From assembly GCA_900544685.1 (NCBI GenBank), contig UQWA01000007.1:1-64000 (forward strand): a stretch of DNA of 64,000 nucleotides, written 5' to 3'. The position numbers and the translations under genes are program-made. Under the pieces are notes generated by a model that was not told where the DNA came from, did not search any database, and saw only the letters and a program-made list of their open reading frames with translations. Source of the stretch: an uncultured Lachnospiraceae bacterium (GTDB lineage Bacteria > Bacillota > Clostridia > Lachnospirales > Lachnospiraceae). How positions within the stretch are numbered: position 1 is the stretch's first letter; every line of letters starts with the position of its first letter. Shown one piece after another: positions 35,191 through 43,847 of this stretch.

Positions 35191-35733
35191 ATGAAGTTGA
35201 TGTTTGCGTCTGATATCCATGGATCAGCATATTACTGTGAGAAGATGCTGGAGTGTTATCACAGAGAAAAAGCAGAACGTCTCTGGATTTTGGGGGATAT
35301 TCTTTATCATGGACCGAGAAATGATCTGCCGAAGGAATACGCACCAAAAAAAGTGATTGCCATGTTAAATGAAATCAAAGAAGAAATCTGTGCAGTGAGA
35401 GGAAATTGTGATACTGAAGTAGACCAGATGGTTCTGGAGTTTCCGATTCTGGCAGATTACAGTCTGCTGGCAGCAGATGGGCTGAGACTGTATGCCACAC
35501 ATGGACATGTATACAATGAACAACATATGCCGCCACTGATGACTGGAGATATTCTGATTCATGGGCATACGCATATTTATGAGGCAAAAAATGCAGGAGA
35601 ACATGTGATCTTAAATCCAGGTTCCGTATCCATTCCCAAGGGAGGGAATCCGCCAACATATGGAATCCTGGAGACAAAAGTATTTTCGGTCAAAGATCTG
35701 GATGGGCAGATACTGAAAAGCATAGAATTATAG
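35191..35733 (+). CDS. YfcE/MJ0936-family metallophosphoesterase
   Basis: At 180 aa it has metal-site motifs LMFASDIHGSAYYCEKML (D-x-H), WILGDILYHGPRN (GD), VRGNCDTEVD (GNCD) and LIHGHTHIYEA (GHTH). YfcE-type enzymes are cytoplasmic phosphodiesterases with undefined physiological substrate. I chose ATG 35191 with GAGGAAA upstream; an ATG at 35176 overlaps lysA. It is co-directional with lysA and probably co-transcribed. A bidirectional-looking terminator follows. Confidence 0.9.
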   Translation: MKLMFASDIHGSAYYCEKMLECYHREKAERLWILGDILYHGPRNDLPKEYAPKKVIAMLNEIKEEICAVRGNCDTEVDQMVLEFPILADYSLLAADGLRLYATHGHVYNEQHMPPLMTGDILIHGHTHIYEAKNAGEHVILNPGSVSIPKGGNPPTYGILETKVFSVKDLDGQILKSIEL

Positions 35734-35762
35734 AAACAGATATGTTATCACAATATGAACAT

Positions 35763-35799
35763 AAAAAGGCTCTCTTCGTTATGTGAAAGGGAGCCTTTT
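35763..35799. terminator. Bidirectional terminator between yfcE-like and lipoprotein genes
   Basis: AAAAAGGCTCTC pairs with GGGAGCCTTTT across about 14 bases. It has A residues on the left and T residues on the right, so it can stop transcription from both converging genes. Confidence 0.85.
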
Positions 35800-35806
35800 G
35801 TAAGAA

Positions 35807-36553
35807 TTATTCGTGATTGATTCCGGTGCAGTAGTGTGTATCATATTCCACACCACGCTGGTAAGTATTGCCACAGAGCGGACAGGTGATATAGTCAGAA
35901 CCTTCCGGAAGTCCAAGGCTGGAATTCTCAGCATCCAGATGTGCGCTGTAGCTACCGTCAGATACCGTAAAATACTGGTAACAATAAGGGCATTGGGCGG
36001 TATTACTGTTGGTAGAAGATGTCTCAGGTGTGGATGCATCTGTAGATGATGTATCCGTGGAAGGTGTAGTCTGGGTAGCTTCAGTGGAATTCATATAATC
36101 AGACCATGCCTTTTCCTGAGCCACATGATCGGCATAGATTGTACTGCCGGCACCATCGGAAGCAAGAGAAATCTGTTGGTAACAATAAGGACACATCTGT
36201 GTACCGGCTGAAGAACCGGCGGATTCTGTAGACTGTGTATTGTTCTGAATGGTAGATGGTTTTACTGTTGTTTTCTCGGTAGAGGTGTTCTTCTCCGCAG
36301 AAGTACCTTTATTTTTAGAAGAAGTATTCCTAGAAGAGGATGTACCTGTGGATGAAGTCTTTTCTGTAGCCTTCTCTGTCTCTGATTGTTTTACTATTTT
36401 CTTTTCCTTCTCTGTCTCTTTTGAAGTCTCTGATTCAGTCTCGCTGCTGGTAGCAGTTTCAGTCTCGGTTTCTGTAAGCTTTGCGCGGCATCCGCTGAGA
36501 GAAAATATCATGGATGCGGCGAGTATGTAAACCAGAAATGTCTTTTTCTTCAT
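35807..36553 (-). CDS. Lipoprotein with Ser/Thr/Glu-rich stalk and three Cys-pair modules
   Basis: At 248 aa it has a lipoprotein signal peptide ending SLSGC. A long low-complexity stalk rich in Thr, Ser, Glu and Lys follows, then two CPYCYQ segments and a final CPLCGNTYQ with a later His-Tyr-Cys. The Cys pairs look like small zinc-ribbon or rubredoxin-like knuckles displayed outside the membrane, which is unusual. The ATG at 36553 has AAAGGAG nine bases upstream. I do not recognise a named family. It faces the YfcE-like gene. Confidence 0.65.
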   Translation of the reverse strand: MKKKTFLVYILAASMIFSLSGCRAKLTETETETATSSETESETSKETEKEKKIVKQSETEKATEKTSSTGTSSSRNTSSKNKGTSAEKNTSTEKTTVKPSTIQNNTQSTESAGSSAGTQMCPYCYQQISLASDGAGSTIYADHVAQEKAWSDYMNSTEATQTTPSTDTSSTDASTPETSSTNSNTAQCPYCYQYFTVSDGSYSAHLDAENSSLGLPEGSDYITCPLCGNTYQRGVEYDTHYCTGINHE

Positions 36554-36636
36554 AAAAATCATCTCCTTTACTTTCATTATTGTGACATCATTCTAACACT
36601 TTGCCAGATACAGGTCAACGACAGAATGCAATAAAG

Positions 36637-36665
36637 TTGACGGAAACAGGAAGATACAGTACACT
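36637..36665 (+). promoter_or_regulatory. Promoter upstream of the YkgJ-like gene
   Basis: TTGACG (36637-36642) and TACACT (36660-36665) are spaced by 17 bases, leading rightward into the YkgJ/DUF6056/LTA gene series. Confidence 0.55.
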
Positions 36666-36755
36666 GGAAAGAAGGTAAAGTCTGCTGGCGGAAATCCGCA
36701 CAGATACGTGAAAAAAGAAAAAGGAAACCTGCCAGAAGGCGGGGCGGATAAGAGA

Positions 36756-37430
36756 ATGAGACGAGAGGTATTAACAGAAGATCTGAAAAAATTGTATACA
36801 GCAAATGATATGGTAAAAACAGACTGCGGAGGATGTCAGGGCTGTTCCCAGTGCTGCAGTGGAATGGGAGAATCCATTGTGTTGGATCCTTATGATGGAT
36901 ATAGTCTGGTTATGGGAATCGGAATAGAGTTTCCGGATCTGGTGAGTCGGTTCATTGAATGGAATGTGGTAGATGGAGTGGTTCTGCCGAATCTTATGAT
37001 GCAGGGAGATGGAGAGAGCTGTGCGTTTCTGACAGAGAATGGACGCTGCTGTATTCATGAGTTTCGGCCGGGGATCTGTCGTATGTTTCCTCTTGGACGT
37101 TATTATCAGGAAGATGGAAGTTTCCGCTATTTTCTTCAGAGTCAGGAATGTCCAAAGGAGAACAAGACCAAAGTTAAAGTCAGCAAATGGCTGGGAATTC
37201 CAAAGCTGAGAACCTATGAAGCGTATATTGGAAAATGGCATGAACTGACAGAAGAAGTACGGGATCTGACTGAGAAAGCGAAAGATGACCAGCTAACGAA
37301 AGAATTGAATATGTATTTGCTTAACACCTTTTATTTAACATCGTATAAGAAAAATGCTGATTTTTATGAGCAGTTTGAAGAACGATATATCAGAATGAAG
37401 AAGCTGTTACAGGTCCTTGGAAAAAGGTAA
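36756..37430 (+). CDS. YkgJ-family cysteine cluster protein
   Basis: At 224 aa it shows the Cys-rich family pattern CGGCQGCSQCCSGMGESIV, then CAFLTENGRCCIHEFRPGIC and CRMFPLGRYY, ligands for zinc or an Fe-S centre. The family has been linked to metal binding, but the biochemical role is not established. The start is uncertain: ATG 36756 (MRREVLTEDLKKLY) or GTG 36708 upstream. It starts a rightward series with the membrane protein and LTA-synthase-like genes, although the joint function is unclear. Confidence 0.8.
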   Translation: MRREVLTEDLKKLYTANDMVKTDCGGCQGCSQCCSGMGESIVLDPYDGYSLVMGIGIEFPDLVSRFIEWNVVDGVVLPNLMMQGDGESCAFLTENGRCCIHEFRPGICRMFPLGRYYQEDGSFRYFLQSQECPKENKTKVKVSKWLGIPKLRTYEAYIGKWHELTEEVRDLTEKAKDDQLTKELNMYLLNTFYLTSYKKNADFYEQFEERYIRMKKLLQVLGKR

Positions 37431-37448
37431 GCAGGGGGGAGAAAAGTA

Positions 37449-38924
37449 ATGAGAAAAAACCGGCTTATTTACCATAGCGCATATGCGGTTTATTTTTTCC
37501 TATTCATCTATATTTTCTGGAAAGTGCCCTATTGCCACGATGAATGGGCGTGGGGACTTCCGGATCGCATCGATATGATGAAAAAAGGGTTTGAGGGATA
37601 CAATGGACGCTATCTTGGAAATCTGCTTGCAATTGTGATTACCAGAAGTGTCTGGGCTAAAACATTGCTTCTTGCAGTCATTATGCTGGGATTACTTCTG
37701 ATTATGGTAAAAATAGCAAGCACAGATGAAAGTAAATCAGAATTCTGGCCGATCATCAGCATTATTTTTTTTCTGCTCGCAGTTCCGAGAACATTATTTC
37801 AGCAGACATATGGCTGGGTTGCTGCGTTTGTGAACTTTGTTCCACCGGTGTTGATTTTCCTTTTGTATTATGCGGTGGCAAAGCCATTTGAATCAGGAGA
37901 GTCCGGGGATACCAGACTAGCTGATGTAATTTGGACTGGGCTGTTATGCGTGGCGGGACAGTTATTCAGTGAACACAATACTATTTTTCATGTATTTTTT
38001 GCAATGGCAGTATTGGTGTATGGAATTCTGAAATACAAGAGGATAAAATGGCAGGATGTTTTTTTTCTCCTGGCGTTTTCGGCCGGGGCGGCATTGATGT
38101 TTATGAATTCTGCCTATGGGAATGCTGCAAATAATGTGGATGGTTACAAACATATTCAAATTTCGCTGGTGACAATGGTGGAATGTTATGTGGACAGAAT
38201 TTCTGATTCGCTTCTTCTGAATAACTGGATATTAAATGTATGTATCGCCGGAATCGTAATCGGATTGATTATGTCAAAAGAGAAAAACAGAAAAATAGCA
38301 GCAGAATTGATATTCGTTCTGGCAGGATATGCAGTATTTGGAATCTGGTATAAGATCTGTCCGGATTGGAGATTTTTGGGAAATGAATTTTACGATGACT
38401 GCGTGAGAGCGGGACTTGGAATTCTGTTTGTACTGCATGTGCTTGTTTCTGTGCTTAGGTATACAGAAGGTGATGAAAGAAGGAAGATATTGATATGGTA
38501 TGTTTCAGCCATGATAGTGGCAGGTCCACTTCTGATGGCAAACCCTATTGGAGCAAGATGTTTTTATGTCTCCTATATTTTTCAGGTGCTGGCAATGATG
38601 GAATTGCTGAAATGCAGAATGGCCTCACATGCACATTGTTATGACATAAACGAGATAAGCCTGGTGGTACTGGCAGGGTGTATGGTACTGATATTTGCCT
38701 ATGGATGGATGTTTCGTGAAATTGGCAGATATAATGACCTGCGTACACGAATTATAAAAGATGCGAGAATAACAGAGCAAAAAGAGATTGCTCTACCGTT
38801 GCTGCCATACTCAGATTATTGCTGGACAACGGAGCCTCCGACTGAGACCTGGGAAAAAAGATTCAAGAAATTCTATCATCTTCCGCAGGATGTGAAGATT
38901 CAGTTTTATGATATTGGTTTTTAA
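37449..38924 (+). CDS. Polytopic membrane protein, DUF6056-like
   Basis: This 491-aa protein has about ten hydrophobic segments. The short outer loop after the first reads YCHDEWAWGLPDRIDMM, with NGRYLGNLLAI later, as in GT-C-like DUF6056 proteins. A hydrophilic C-terminal tail follows the last segment. GT-C-like membrane proteins often transfer sugars to cell-wall polymers, and the next gene encodes an LTA-synthase-like enzyme, so a role in decorating or making a surface polymer is plausible. GGGGGGAG precedes the ATG. No catalytic residue could be assigned with certainty. Confidence 0.65.
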   Translation: MRKNRLIYHSAYAVYFFLFIYIFWKVPYCHDEWAWGLPDRIDMMKKGFEGYNGRYLGNLLAIVITRSVWAKTLLLAVIMLGLLLIMVKIASTDESKSEFWPIISIIFFLLAVPRTLFQQTYGWVAAFVNFVPPVLIFLLYYAVAKPFESGESGDTRLADVIWTGLLCVAGQLFSEHNTIFHVFFAMAVLVYGILKYKRIKWQDVFFLLAFSAGAALMFMNSAYGNAANNVDGYKHIQISLVTMVECYVDRISDSLLLNNWILNVCIAGIVIGLIMSKEKNRKIAAELIFVLAGYAVFGIWYKICPDWRFLGNEFYDDCVRAGLGILFVLHVLVSVLRYTEGDERRKILIWYVSAMIVAGPLLMANPIGARCFYVSYIFQVLAMMELLKCRMASHAHCYDINEISLVVLAGCMVLIFAYGWMFREIGRYNDLRTRIIKDARITEQKEIALPLLPYSDYCWTTEPPTETWEKRFKKFYHLPQDVKIQFYDIGF

Positions 38925-38964
38925 GGGGAGTTTGTAATACAAAAGAAAAGAGAGTTTTGAGGAT

Positions 38965-40788
38965 ATGAAAAGAGGGTTTCACTATAAAATAAAATCAGCA
39001 GTGTTAAATGGACTTCTAATGATACTGATTCCAATAGGAACGCTGTGCCTGACGGAATTCTGGACGCATGTTCCACAGGATTTGAAACCGCCCATTTTTT
39101 TCGCCAATTTGCTGATTTATTATCTGGTGTATTTGTTCTTTTCCTTTTTATGGGGAAAATTTGGACTGGGGTATGTATGTGGAACGGTGTTGTTTGGTAT
39201 ATTTGGATTTGCCAATTATCTTGTAGTAAGTTTTCGTTCATCACCGATTGTGCCATGGGATTTGTACTCTATTCGTACAGCGGCCTCTGTAGCAGGCAAT
39301 TATAAACCAGAATTTGACCGGGAACATGTCTGGATTATGCTGGCGTTGCTGGCATTGATGCTGCTTGGCAGCAGGATAGGCATATCCTGTAAAAGAAAGA
39401 AACTACGGCTGGGCGTACTGCTGACAGTCAGTATTCTCATTGTTGGATATGTCAGTCAGATAGGAAGTGAGAAGGCGATTGAAATGACCGGCCTGGATAC
39501 CACATTATTTACTCCAAATGCAATGTATCGGAAGAATGGTCTGGTAACTGGATTTCTGGGAAATGTAAAATATCTGAGAGTAGATAAACCAAAGGGATAT
39601 TCAGAAAAAGCTGTCAGAGAAATTGCAGATGGTTATGAAACGGAGTCGGAAGCAGTAGTTTCAGAGCAAAGTCCGAATATTATTGTGATCATGAATGAGG
39701 CTTTTGCTGATATGTCGATATACGGAGGGTTTGCATCAGATCATGATGAACTGGAATATATTCATTCACTGAAAGAACATACGATTAAGGGAAACTGTCA
39801 TGTGTCCATCAAAGGAGGCAATACGGCAAATTCAGAATTTGAGTTCCTCACAGGTGACACGATGGCATTTCTGCCATCTGGCAGTGTGCCGTATCAGCAA
39901 TACATAAAGAGTGAGCAGCCAAGCCTGGCATCTTATCTGAAAAATGCAGGATATCAGACGATTGCCATGCATCCCTTCCGCAGTGATGGATGGTGCAGAG
40001 ACCAGGTATATCCGAGAATGGGGTTTGACCAGATGTTTTTCATGTCAGATTTTGACGGAGCGGATACTCTGCGCAATTTTGTGACAGATCAGGCTGCTTT
40101 TGAAAAAATCATAGACTGTTATGAGAAAAAAGAAAAAGGGGAAAAGATATTTGTATTTGAAGTTACCATGCAGAATCATGGCGGATACAATAAAAAAAGT
40201 GACGATTTTTCCAGTGAAGTGGATTTGACAGACCTGCCGGATAAGACCAGAAAAGTCAAAGCTGCGCAAAATTATCTCACGTTAATTGGCAAGTCCGATC
40301 AGGCATTTCAAATGCTGACAGAATATTTTGCCGAACAGGAGGAACCGACAATAATCCTTATGTTTGGAGATCATCAGCCTTCGGATTATGTGACAGATAC
40401 ATTTGCAGATCTGAATGAGCGGACTGCAGAAGAGAGAGAACAATTGGGCTATACGGTTCCATATATTCTGTGGGCTAATTATGATATGGATCAGAATGCA
40501 CCGGGAGAAATCAGTCTTAATTACCTTGGAGGTCTGCTCATGGAAAAAGCTGGGATTTCATTGGATGGATATCAGAAATATCTGAAAAAATTACAGGAGA
40601 TTTATCCGGTCATAACAGCCAAAATCATGATGGATAAAGATGGCAGAGAACAGAAGACCGATATCAGCCTGCTGAGTGAATATCATATGCTGGAATACAA
40701 TAATCTGTGTGATAAAAAGAACAAATTGTGGGACTTCTTTGGAGTGTCCACAGCTGTCCACACTCACAAAAAGCCGGAAACCGCATAA
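38965..40788 (+). CDS. LTA synthase-like membrane sulfatase-family enzyme
   Basis: At 607 aa it has about five N-terminal membrane segments (residues about 10-165), then an extracellular sulfatase/alkaline phosphatase-type domain. Motifs are NIIVIMNEAFADMSIYGGF, the nucleophile Thr 287 in GGNTANSEFEFLTG and the metal ligands in IILMFGDHQPSDY. LtaS-type enzymes polymerise glycerol phosphate onto a lipid anchor or transfer phosphoglycerol. It shares strand and spacing with the DUF6056-like gene. The mobile element is integrated just downstream, leaving this coding sequence intact. Confidence 0.88.
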   Translation: MKRGFHYKIKSAVLNGLLMILIPIGTLCLTEFWTHVPQDLKPPIFFANLLIYYLVYLFFSFLWGKFGLGYVCGTVLFGIFGFANYLVVSFRSSPIVPWDLYSIRTAASVAGNYKPEFDREHVWIMLALLALMLLGSRIGISCKRKKLRLGVLLTVSILIVGYVSQIGSEKAIEMTGLDTTLFTPNAMYRKNGLVTGFLGNVKYLRVDKPKGYSEKAVREIADGYETESEAVVSEQSPNIIVIMNEAFADMSIYGGFASDHDELEYIHSLKEHTIKGNCHVSIKGGNTANSEFEFLTGDTMAFLPSGSVPYQQYIKSEQPSLASYLKNAGYQTIAMHPFRSDGWCRDQVYPRMGFDQMFFMSDFDGADTLRNFVTDQAAFEKIIDCYEKKEKGEKIFVFEVTMQNHGGYNKKSDDFSSEVDLTDLPDKTRKVKAAQNYLTLIGKSDQAFQMLTEYFAEQEEPTIILMFGDHQPSDYVTDTFADLNERTAEEREQLGYTVPYILWANYDMDQNAPGEISLNYLGGLLMEKAGISLDGYQKYLKKLQEIYPVITAKIMMDKDGREQKTDISLLSEYHMLEYNNLCDKKNKLWDFFGVSTAVHTHKKPETA

Positions 40789-40805
40789 AATAGGGCTTCC
40801 GGCTT
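40771..40805 (+). terminator. Terminator-like hairpin overlapping the LTA-synthase-like stop codon and attL
   Basis: AAGCCGGAA (40771-40779) pairs perfectly with TTCCGGCTT (40797-40805). The stop codon lies in the loop. The last two T bases belong to the 26-bp att repeat, so the element integrates at the foot of a terminator stem. Confidence 0.65.
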
Positions 40806-40829
40806 GCAAGGGGAGGATAAGTATTAATA
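40804..40829. repeat. attL, left copy of the 26-bp att core
   Basis: The sequence TTGCAAGGGGAGGATAAGTA and the following TTAATA are identical to 48351-48376. The next base differs (C here, T at the right). Confidence 0.92.
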
Positions 40830-40855
40830 CTTGAAAAATATGCTTTAAATATGCG

Positions 40856-40892
40856 TAAGAGGGCACCTGACCGGTGGCTCTCTTATTGTTTT
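40856..40892 (+). terminator. Terminator just inside the left end of the element
   Basis: TAAGAGGGCACC (40856-40867) pairs with GGTGGCTCTCTTA (40873-40885) with one bulge, followed by TTGTTTTT. It would insulate the element from transcription entering from the LTA-synthase-like gene. Confidence 0.65.
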
Positions 40893-40911
40893 TATGCCAA
40901 TTTTATGCCAA
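40891..40911. repeat. Left arm-type integrase sites (two TTTATGCCAA copies)
   Basis: TTTATGCCAA occurs at 40891-40900 and 40902-40911, an 11-bp period. The same decamer occurs at the right end, as expected for integrase N-terminal-domain binding. Confidence 0.75.
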
Positions 40912-40938
40912 ATGATTTTGAATATACAAAATATTATT

Positions 40939-41640
40939 TTAAAAACGTTTTTGTTCGGGACATTCTTTCTTGTCTAGCGCATTAACTTCAAAAAAGGCTG
41001 CTGTTTGATCTAGGAATCTTGCACGATTCTTTTCTGCACGTATAGCGTGCATATAATCTTTTAAATCATTTAATGAATAAATAATATCAGATAAAGTGTT
41101 CAAGTTTAAAATTTTATTATATCCATGTTGCTCTTTTCCTGTTAGCAGTGCATAATAGCAGTATTTTTTGCTAGCTGAATCACTTGAAGTTGCATATTGT
41201 CTTATTTGATCCAACAGAAGATTCCCTTTTTCAGTAGTGATTAGATAGTCCAATATATTTTTCCAATCAATGGCTATTTCTTTATGTATATTGTTGTTTT
41301 TTTCTGTTAAAAAAATATGCAATAAAGATAATTTGTTAAATGATTGCTGAGAAAGAGCATAAGTCCTATCAATATATGCTTTAAAATGCGTGTCTGTATT
41401 TATACGACCTAACAGATAATCTATATCACATCCTAGAATAATGGACAGGTTGATTAAATCAATGGTTTTAGGTAAAGTGTCCTGTTCCCAAGATCTATAT
41501 GTTTTGACTGTTACGCCAAGCATATCAGCTAACTGCTCTTGTGTGTATCCCTTTTCTTTGCGCTTTGTTCTTAGATTTCCAGTAAATATGTTTATTATAT
41601 CTTCATGTTCAATTATAGGTATATTATTACTTATTTTCAT
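40939..41640 (-). CDS. XRE-family repressor of the element
   Basis: This 233-aa protein has an N-terminal Cro/C1 helix-turn-helix (LRTKRKEKGYTQEQLADMLG, VTVKTYRSWEQDTLPKTIDL) and a helical C-terminal part of about 150 residues with no peptidase (Ser/Lys) signature that I can see. GGAGGTG stands six bases before ATG 41640; a TTG at 41655 is in frame but would place the start on that site. It is divergent from the early genes, with a perfect inverted repeat between them. This is the standard layout of a lysogeny repressor. Confidence 0.85.
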   Translation of the reverse strand: MKISNNIPIIEHEDIINIFTGNLRTKRKEKGYTQEQLADMLGVTVKTYRSWEQDTLPKTIDLINLSIILGCDIDYLLGRINTDTHFKAYIDRTYALSQQSFNKLSLLHIFLTEKNNNIHKEIAIDWKNILDYLITTEKGNLLLDQIRQYATSSDSASKKYCYYALLTGKEQHGYNKILNLNTLSDIIYSLNDLKDYMHAIRAEKNRARFLDQTAAFFEVNALDKKECPEQKRF

Positions 41641-41668
41641 TCGATACACCTCCAATAATGAGTAGTAA

Positions 41669-41705
41669 ATAGGTAATTGTTTACCTATATCATATCAGAT
41701 ACAAT
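41669..41705 (+). promoter_or_regulatory. Early promoter with overlapping repressor operator
   Basis: ATAGGTAA (41669-41676) and TTACCTAT (41681-41688) form a perfect inverted repeat with a TTGT spacer. They overlap the -35 TTGTTT (41677-41682) of a promoter whose -10 TACAAT lies 17 bases on at 41700-41705. Repressor binding would silence the rightward early genes. Confidence 0.75.
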
Positions 41706-41759
41706 TAGACTTGTAAACAGCAAATAGTTAATGAGATGAAGTGAATATGAGGTGAAAGC

Positions 41760-41957
41760 ATGTTAAAAACAAATGAACACAATGCATCATTTAATGATTT
41801 AGCAGTTGATACTGCAGGGCTTCAGGCATTACTACATGCCGGAATTAAAACCGCAACCGAAATTGGTATAGCGGCAGGAGCAAAAATTTATGTAGGACGG
41901 CGGGTACTCTGGAACGTTGCAAAGATCCGAAAATATTTGGATGAGATTTCGGAATGA
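41760..41957 (+). CDS. Excisionase-like small DNA-binding protein
   Basis: This 65-aa protein has a winged-helix/Xis-like pattern: LQALLHAGIKTATEIGIAAG, AKIYVGRRVLWNVAKIRKYL. The AKI-x-GRRVLWN signature is common in small element-encoded proteins placed next to early genes or integrases. GAGGTG precedes the ATG. It is the first gene after the operator-controlled early promoter and could act in excision or in early transcription. No catalytic motif. Confidence 0.7.
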   Translation: MLKTNEHNASFNDLAVDTAGLQALLHAGIKTATEIGIAAGAKIYVGRRVLWNVAKIRKYLDEISE

Positions 41958-41967
41958 GGTGATAAAT

Positions 41968-42303
41968 ATGGTCATTGAATTTTTGAAGAAAGGAAAGCAA
42001 AACGCCATCCCATCTAAATTACTTGCAGAAATGGCTGGCTGCGGAAATGTTCGTGATCTTCGGGCTCTTGTGTCACAGGAACGGCAGCAGGGGGCGGTGA
42101 TCCTTTCAACATCCCGGGGTGGTGGAGGATATTACCTGCCGGCGGATGCAGCAGAGGTCCGTGAGTTTATTCGTACTCTGGATGCCAGGGCAAGGCACAC
42201 GTTCTTGGCGCTGAGATCAGCAAGAAAATATTTGAAAGAACTGGAGATCGATAATGAAAAAATGGAAGGGGTGGGGGATTGTGTACCAAGAGATCATGCG
42301 TGA
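41968..42303 (+). CDS. Small winged-helix-like protein of the early region
   Basis: At 111 aa it begins MVIEFLKKGKQNAIPSKLLA and continues with EMAGCGNVRDLRALVSQERQ and SRGGGGYYLPADAAEVREFI, a pattern common in small phage and element proteins that pair with replication initiators. GAGGTGATAAAT precedes the ATG 11 bases after the previous gene. Its end overlaps the replication initiator gene by 50 bases. A role in DNA replication or regulation is inferred from position only. Confidence 0.6.
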   Translation: MVIEFLKKGKQNAIPSKLLAEMAGCGNVRDLRALVSQERQQGAVILSTSRGGGGYYLPADAAEVREFIRTLDARARHTFLALRSARKYLKELEIDNEKMEGVGDCVPRDHA

Positions 42304-43018
42304 CCGTGACATTTCACCGGAAGCAAAATGCATTTATGCATACTTGGCAAGTTTGGCTGGGATGAAAAATGTTTGCTACCCATCAATCGACACACTGATT
42401 TATGAGCTGGGTATGAGTAAAAACAGGATTGCAAAGCACATGAATCAACTCCTAGAAAAGGGCATTGTGGAAAGAGTGCGAGAACATAACGGGAATCTAT
42501 ATGGTCGTAATATTTATCGTATCACACATGAAAATGAGGTACTAGGCGAGATGGGAGGTTTTCGACCGCTCGAAAATGAAGATCTCGAAAACCGAGAGGT
42601 CGAAAATAAAGCCAATAATACAAAGAGTTTAAAAACTAATAGTTTAAATATAAAGAAAGATATTATAAGTCCAATAGTCACTCTATACAATCAAATGTGT
42701 CCTTCGTTACCCCGTGTTACTAAGATTTCCGACGCAAGAAAAAAGGCAATCCAGGCACGATTAAATCAGGGATATATCATTGATGACTTTAGAAATTTAT
42801 TTGAGCTTGCCGAAAGCAGTAGCTTTTTGAAGGGGCGAAATGATCGGAATTGGATAGCAACTTTTGATTGGTTAATAAAGGACCGAAACATGGCCAAGGT
42901 TCTGGATAACAATTATCAAGATAGAAAGGGGATAAACATAAGTGGAGCAAGTGACAATAAAGATCGGCGACCAGCTTCAGATCGGTACAGAGGAATGCTC
43001 AAGGATGGGGACTGTTAA
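42254..43018 (+). CDS. Replication initiator-like protein (helix-turn-helix, phage replisome organiser type)
   Basis: At 254 aa its N-terminal half is a winged helix of the RepA/replisome-organiser kind: AKCIYAYLASLAGMKNVCYP, SIDTLIYELGMSKNRIAKHM, NQLLEKGIVER. A variable linker follows, then a C-terminal helical part with FLKGRNDRNWIATFDWLIKD, the motif common in DnaD-like phage replication proteins. The downstream overlapping gene encodes a DnaC-like loader, which fits an initiator plus loader pair that recruits the host helicase to an element origin. GGAG lies about eight bases upstream. Confidence 0.8.
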   Translation: MKKWKGWGIVYQEIMRDRDISPEAKCIYAYLASLAGMKNVCYPSIDTLIYELGMSKNRIAKHMNQLLEKGIVERVREHNGNLYGRNIYRITHENEVLGEMGGFRPLENEDLENREVENKANNTKSLKTNSLNIKKDIISPIVTLYNQMCPSLPRVTKISDARKKAIQARLNQGYIIDDFRNLFELAESSSFLKGRNDRNWIATFDWLIKDRNMAKVLDNNYQDRKGINISGASDNKDRRPASDRYRGMLKDGDC

Positions 43019-43751
43019 GTCTATTCATGGGATTCAGACGGACACACACCAAGGGGCACTGATTCAATTCGATATCAATGGATACTGGACGGCTGACTGT
43101 TTTTATCCGTTTGGGACATTGACCGGTGAGCGTATCGATGAACGAAGAAAACTGAGCGGTATGCCAGCGGAATACGTGAATAAGCAGGCATGTAGCTTTG
43201 ACTGGGACTTATATGAAGAGGACTGCGTTGCACAGAAAAAAATAGTGAATGCATTTATCATTAATTTTGATATGTTTCGGAAACAGGGGCGAGGATTATA
43301 TATTTCATCCAGTACAAAGGGTTCGGGGAAAACACTGCTTGCTTGTGTATTAGCAAATGAAATTATCAAGAAGCAGGATCTTTCCGTGAAGTTTATAGCT
43401 GTTCCGGACTATATCACGCTCGTCTCACAAAAAGATGAGAATAGTATGCGAAGAAAAGAAAGTATCAAAAACGCAGATCTGCTTATCCTTGATGATGTTG
43501 GGGCGCAGCTGGAAAATAAGGACTGGATCAACACGGCACTGTTTCAGCTGATCAACCGGAGATGTACAGATCTGCTGCCAACTATTTTTACCAGTAATTT
43601 TACAATGGAGCAGTTGCGAATGGACGAACGAATCAAGGACAGGATTCATGCAATGTCTGTTCCGGTATTTATGCCAGAAAAGAATATCCGGTGGCAGCAG
43701 ACTGAAAAGATGAATAGAGCGTTTCTGCAATCTGTTTTGGACGAAAACTAA
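42942..43751 (+). CDS. DnaC-like AAA+ helicase loader
   Basis: This 269-aa protein starts at GTG 42942, overlapping the initiator gene by 77 bases. The N-terminal 100 residues are a partner-binding part. The AAA+ core carries Walker A SSSTKGSGKTLLACVLANE (Lys 130), Walker B NADLLILDDVGAQ and sensor segment LPTIFTSNFTMEQL, followed by an arginine-finger region ERIKDRIHAM. DnaC/DnaI-type proteins load the replicative helicase. With the preceding initiator it gives the element a replication module. Because it overlaps another frame, the start is less certain. Confidence 0.88.
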   Translation: MEQVTIKIGDQLQIGTEECSRMGTVKSIHGIQTDTHQGALIQFDINGYWTADCFYPFGTLTGERIDERRKLSGMPAEYVNKQACSFDWDLYEEDCVAQKKIVNAFIINFDMFRKQGRGLYISSSTKGSGKTLLACVLANEIIKKQDLSVKFIAVPDYITLVSQKDENSMRRKESIKNADLLILDDVGAQLENKDWINTALFQLINRRCTDLLPTIFTSNFTMEQLRMDERIKDRIHAMSVPVFMPEKNIRWQQTEKMNRAFLQSVLDEN

Positions 43752-43757
43752 GGTGTT

Positions 43758-43847
43758 ATGGGTGGGTATGTGCCTGAAAAGCTCCCATTTTCAAGGAAAA
43801 TCATAAATTTTAATAGGCAAAAAGTGAGGTCGGAACATGATAATTAA
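43758..43847 (+). CDS. Possible 29-aa peptide, weakly supported
   Basis: ATG 43758 opens MGGYVPEKLPFSRKIINFN and ends at TAA 43847, overlapping the start of the next gene by 11 bases. AAGGTG lies only two bases before the ATG, so translation is doubtful. It is basic and has no hydrophobic segment. Confidence 0.25.
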   Translation: MGGYVPEKLPFSRKIINFNRQKVRSEHDN

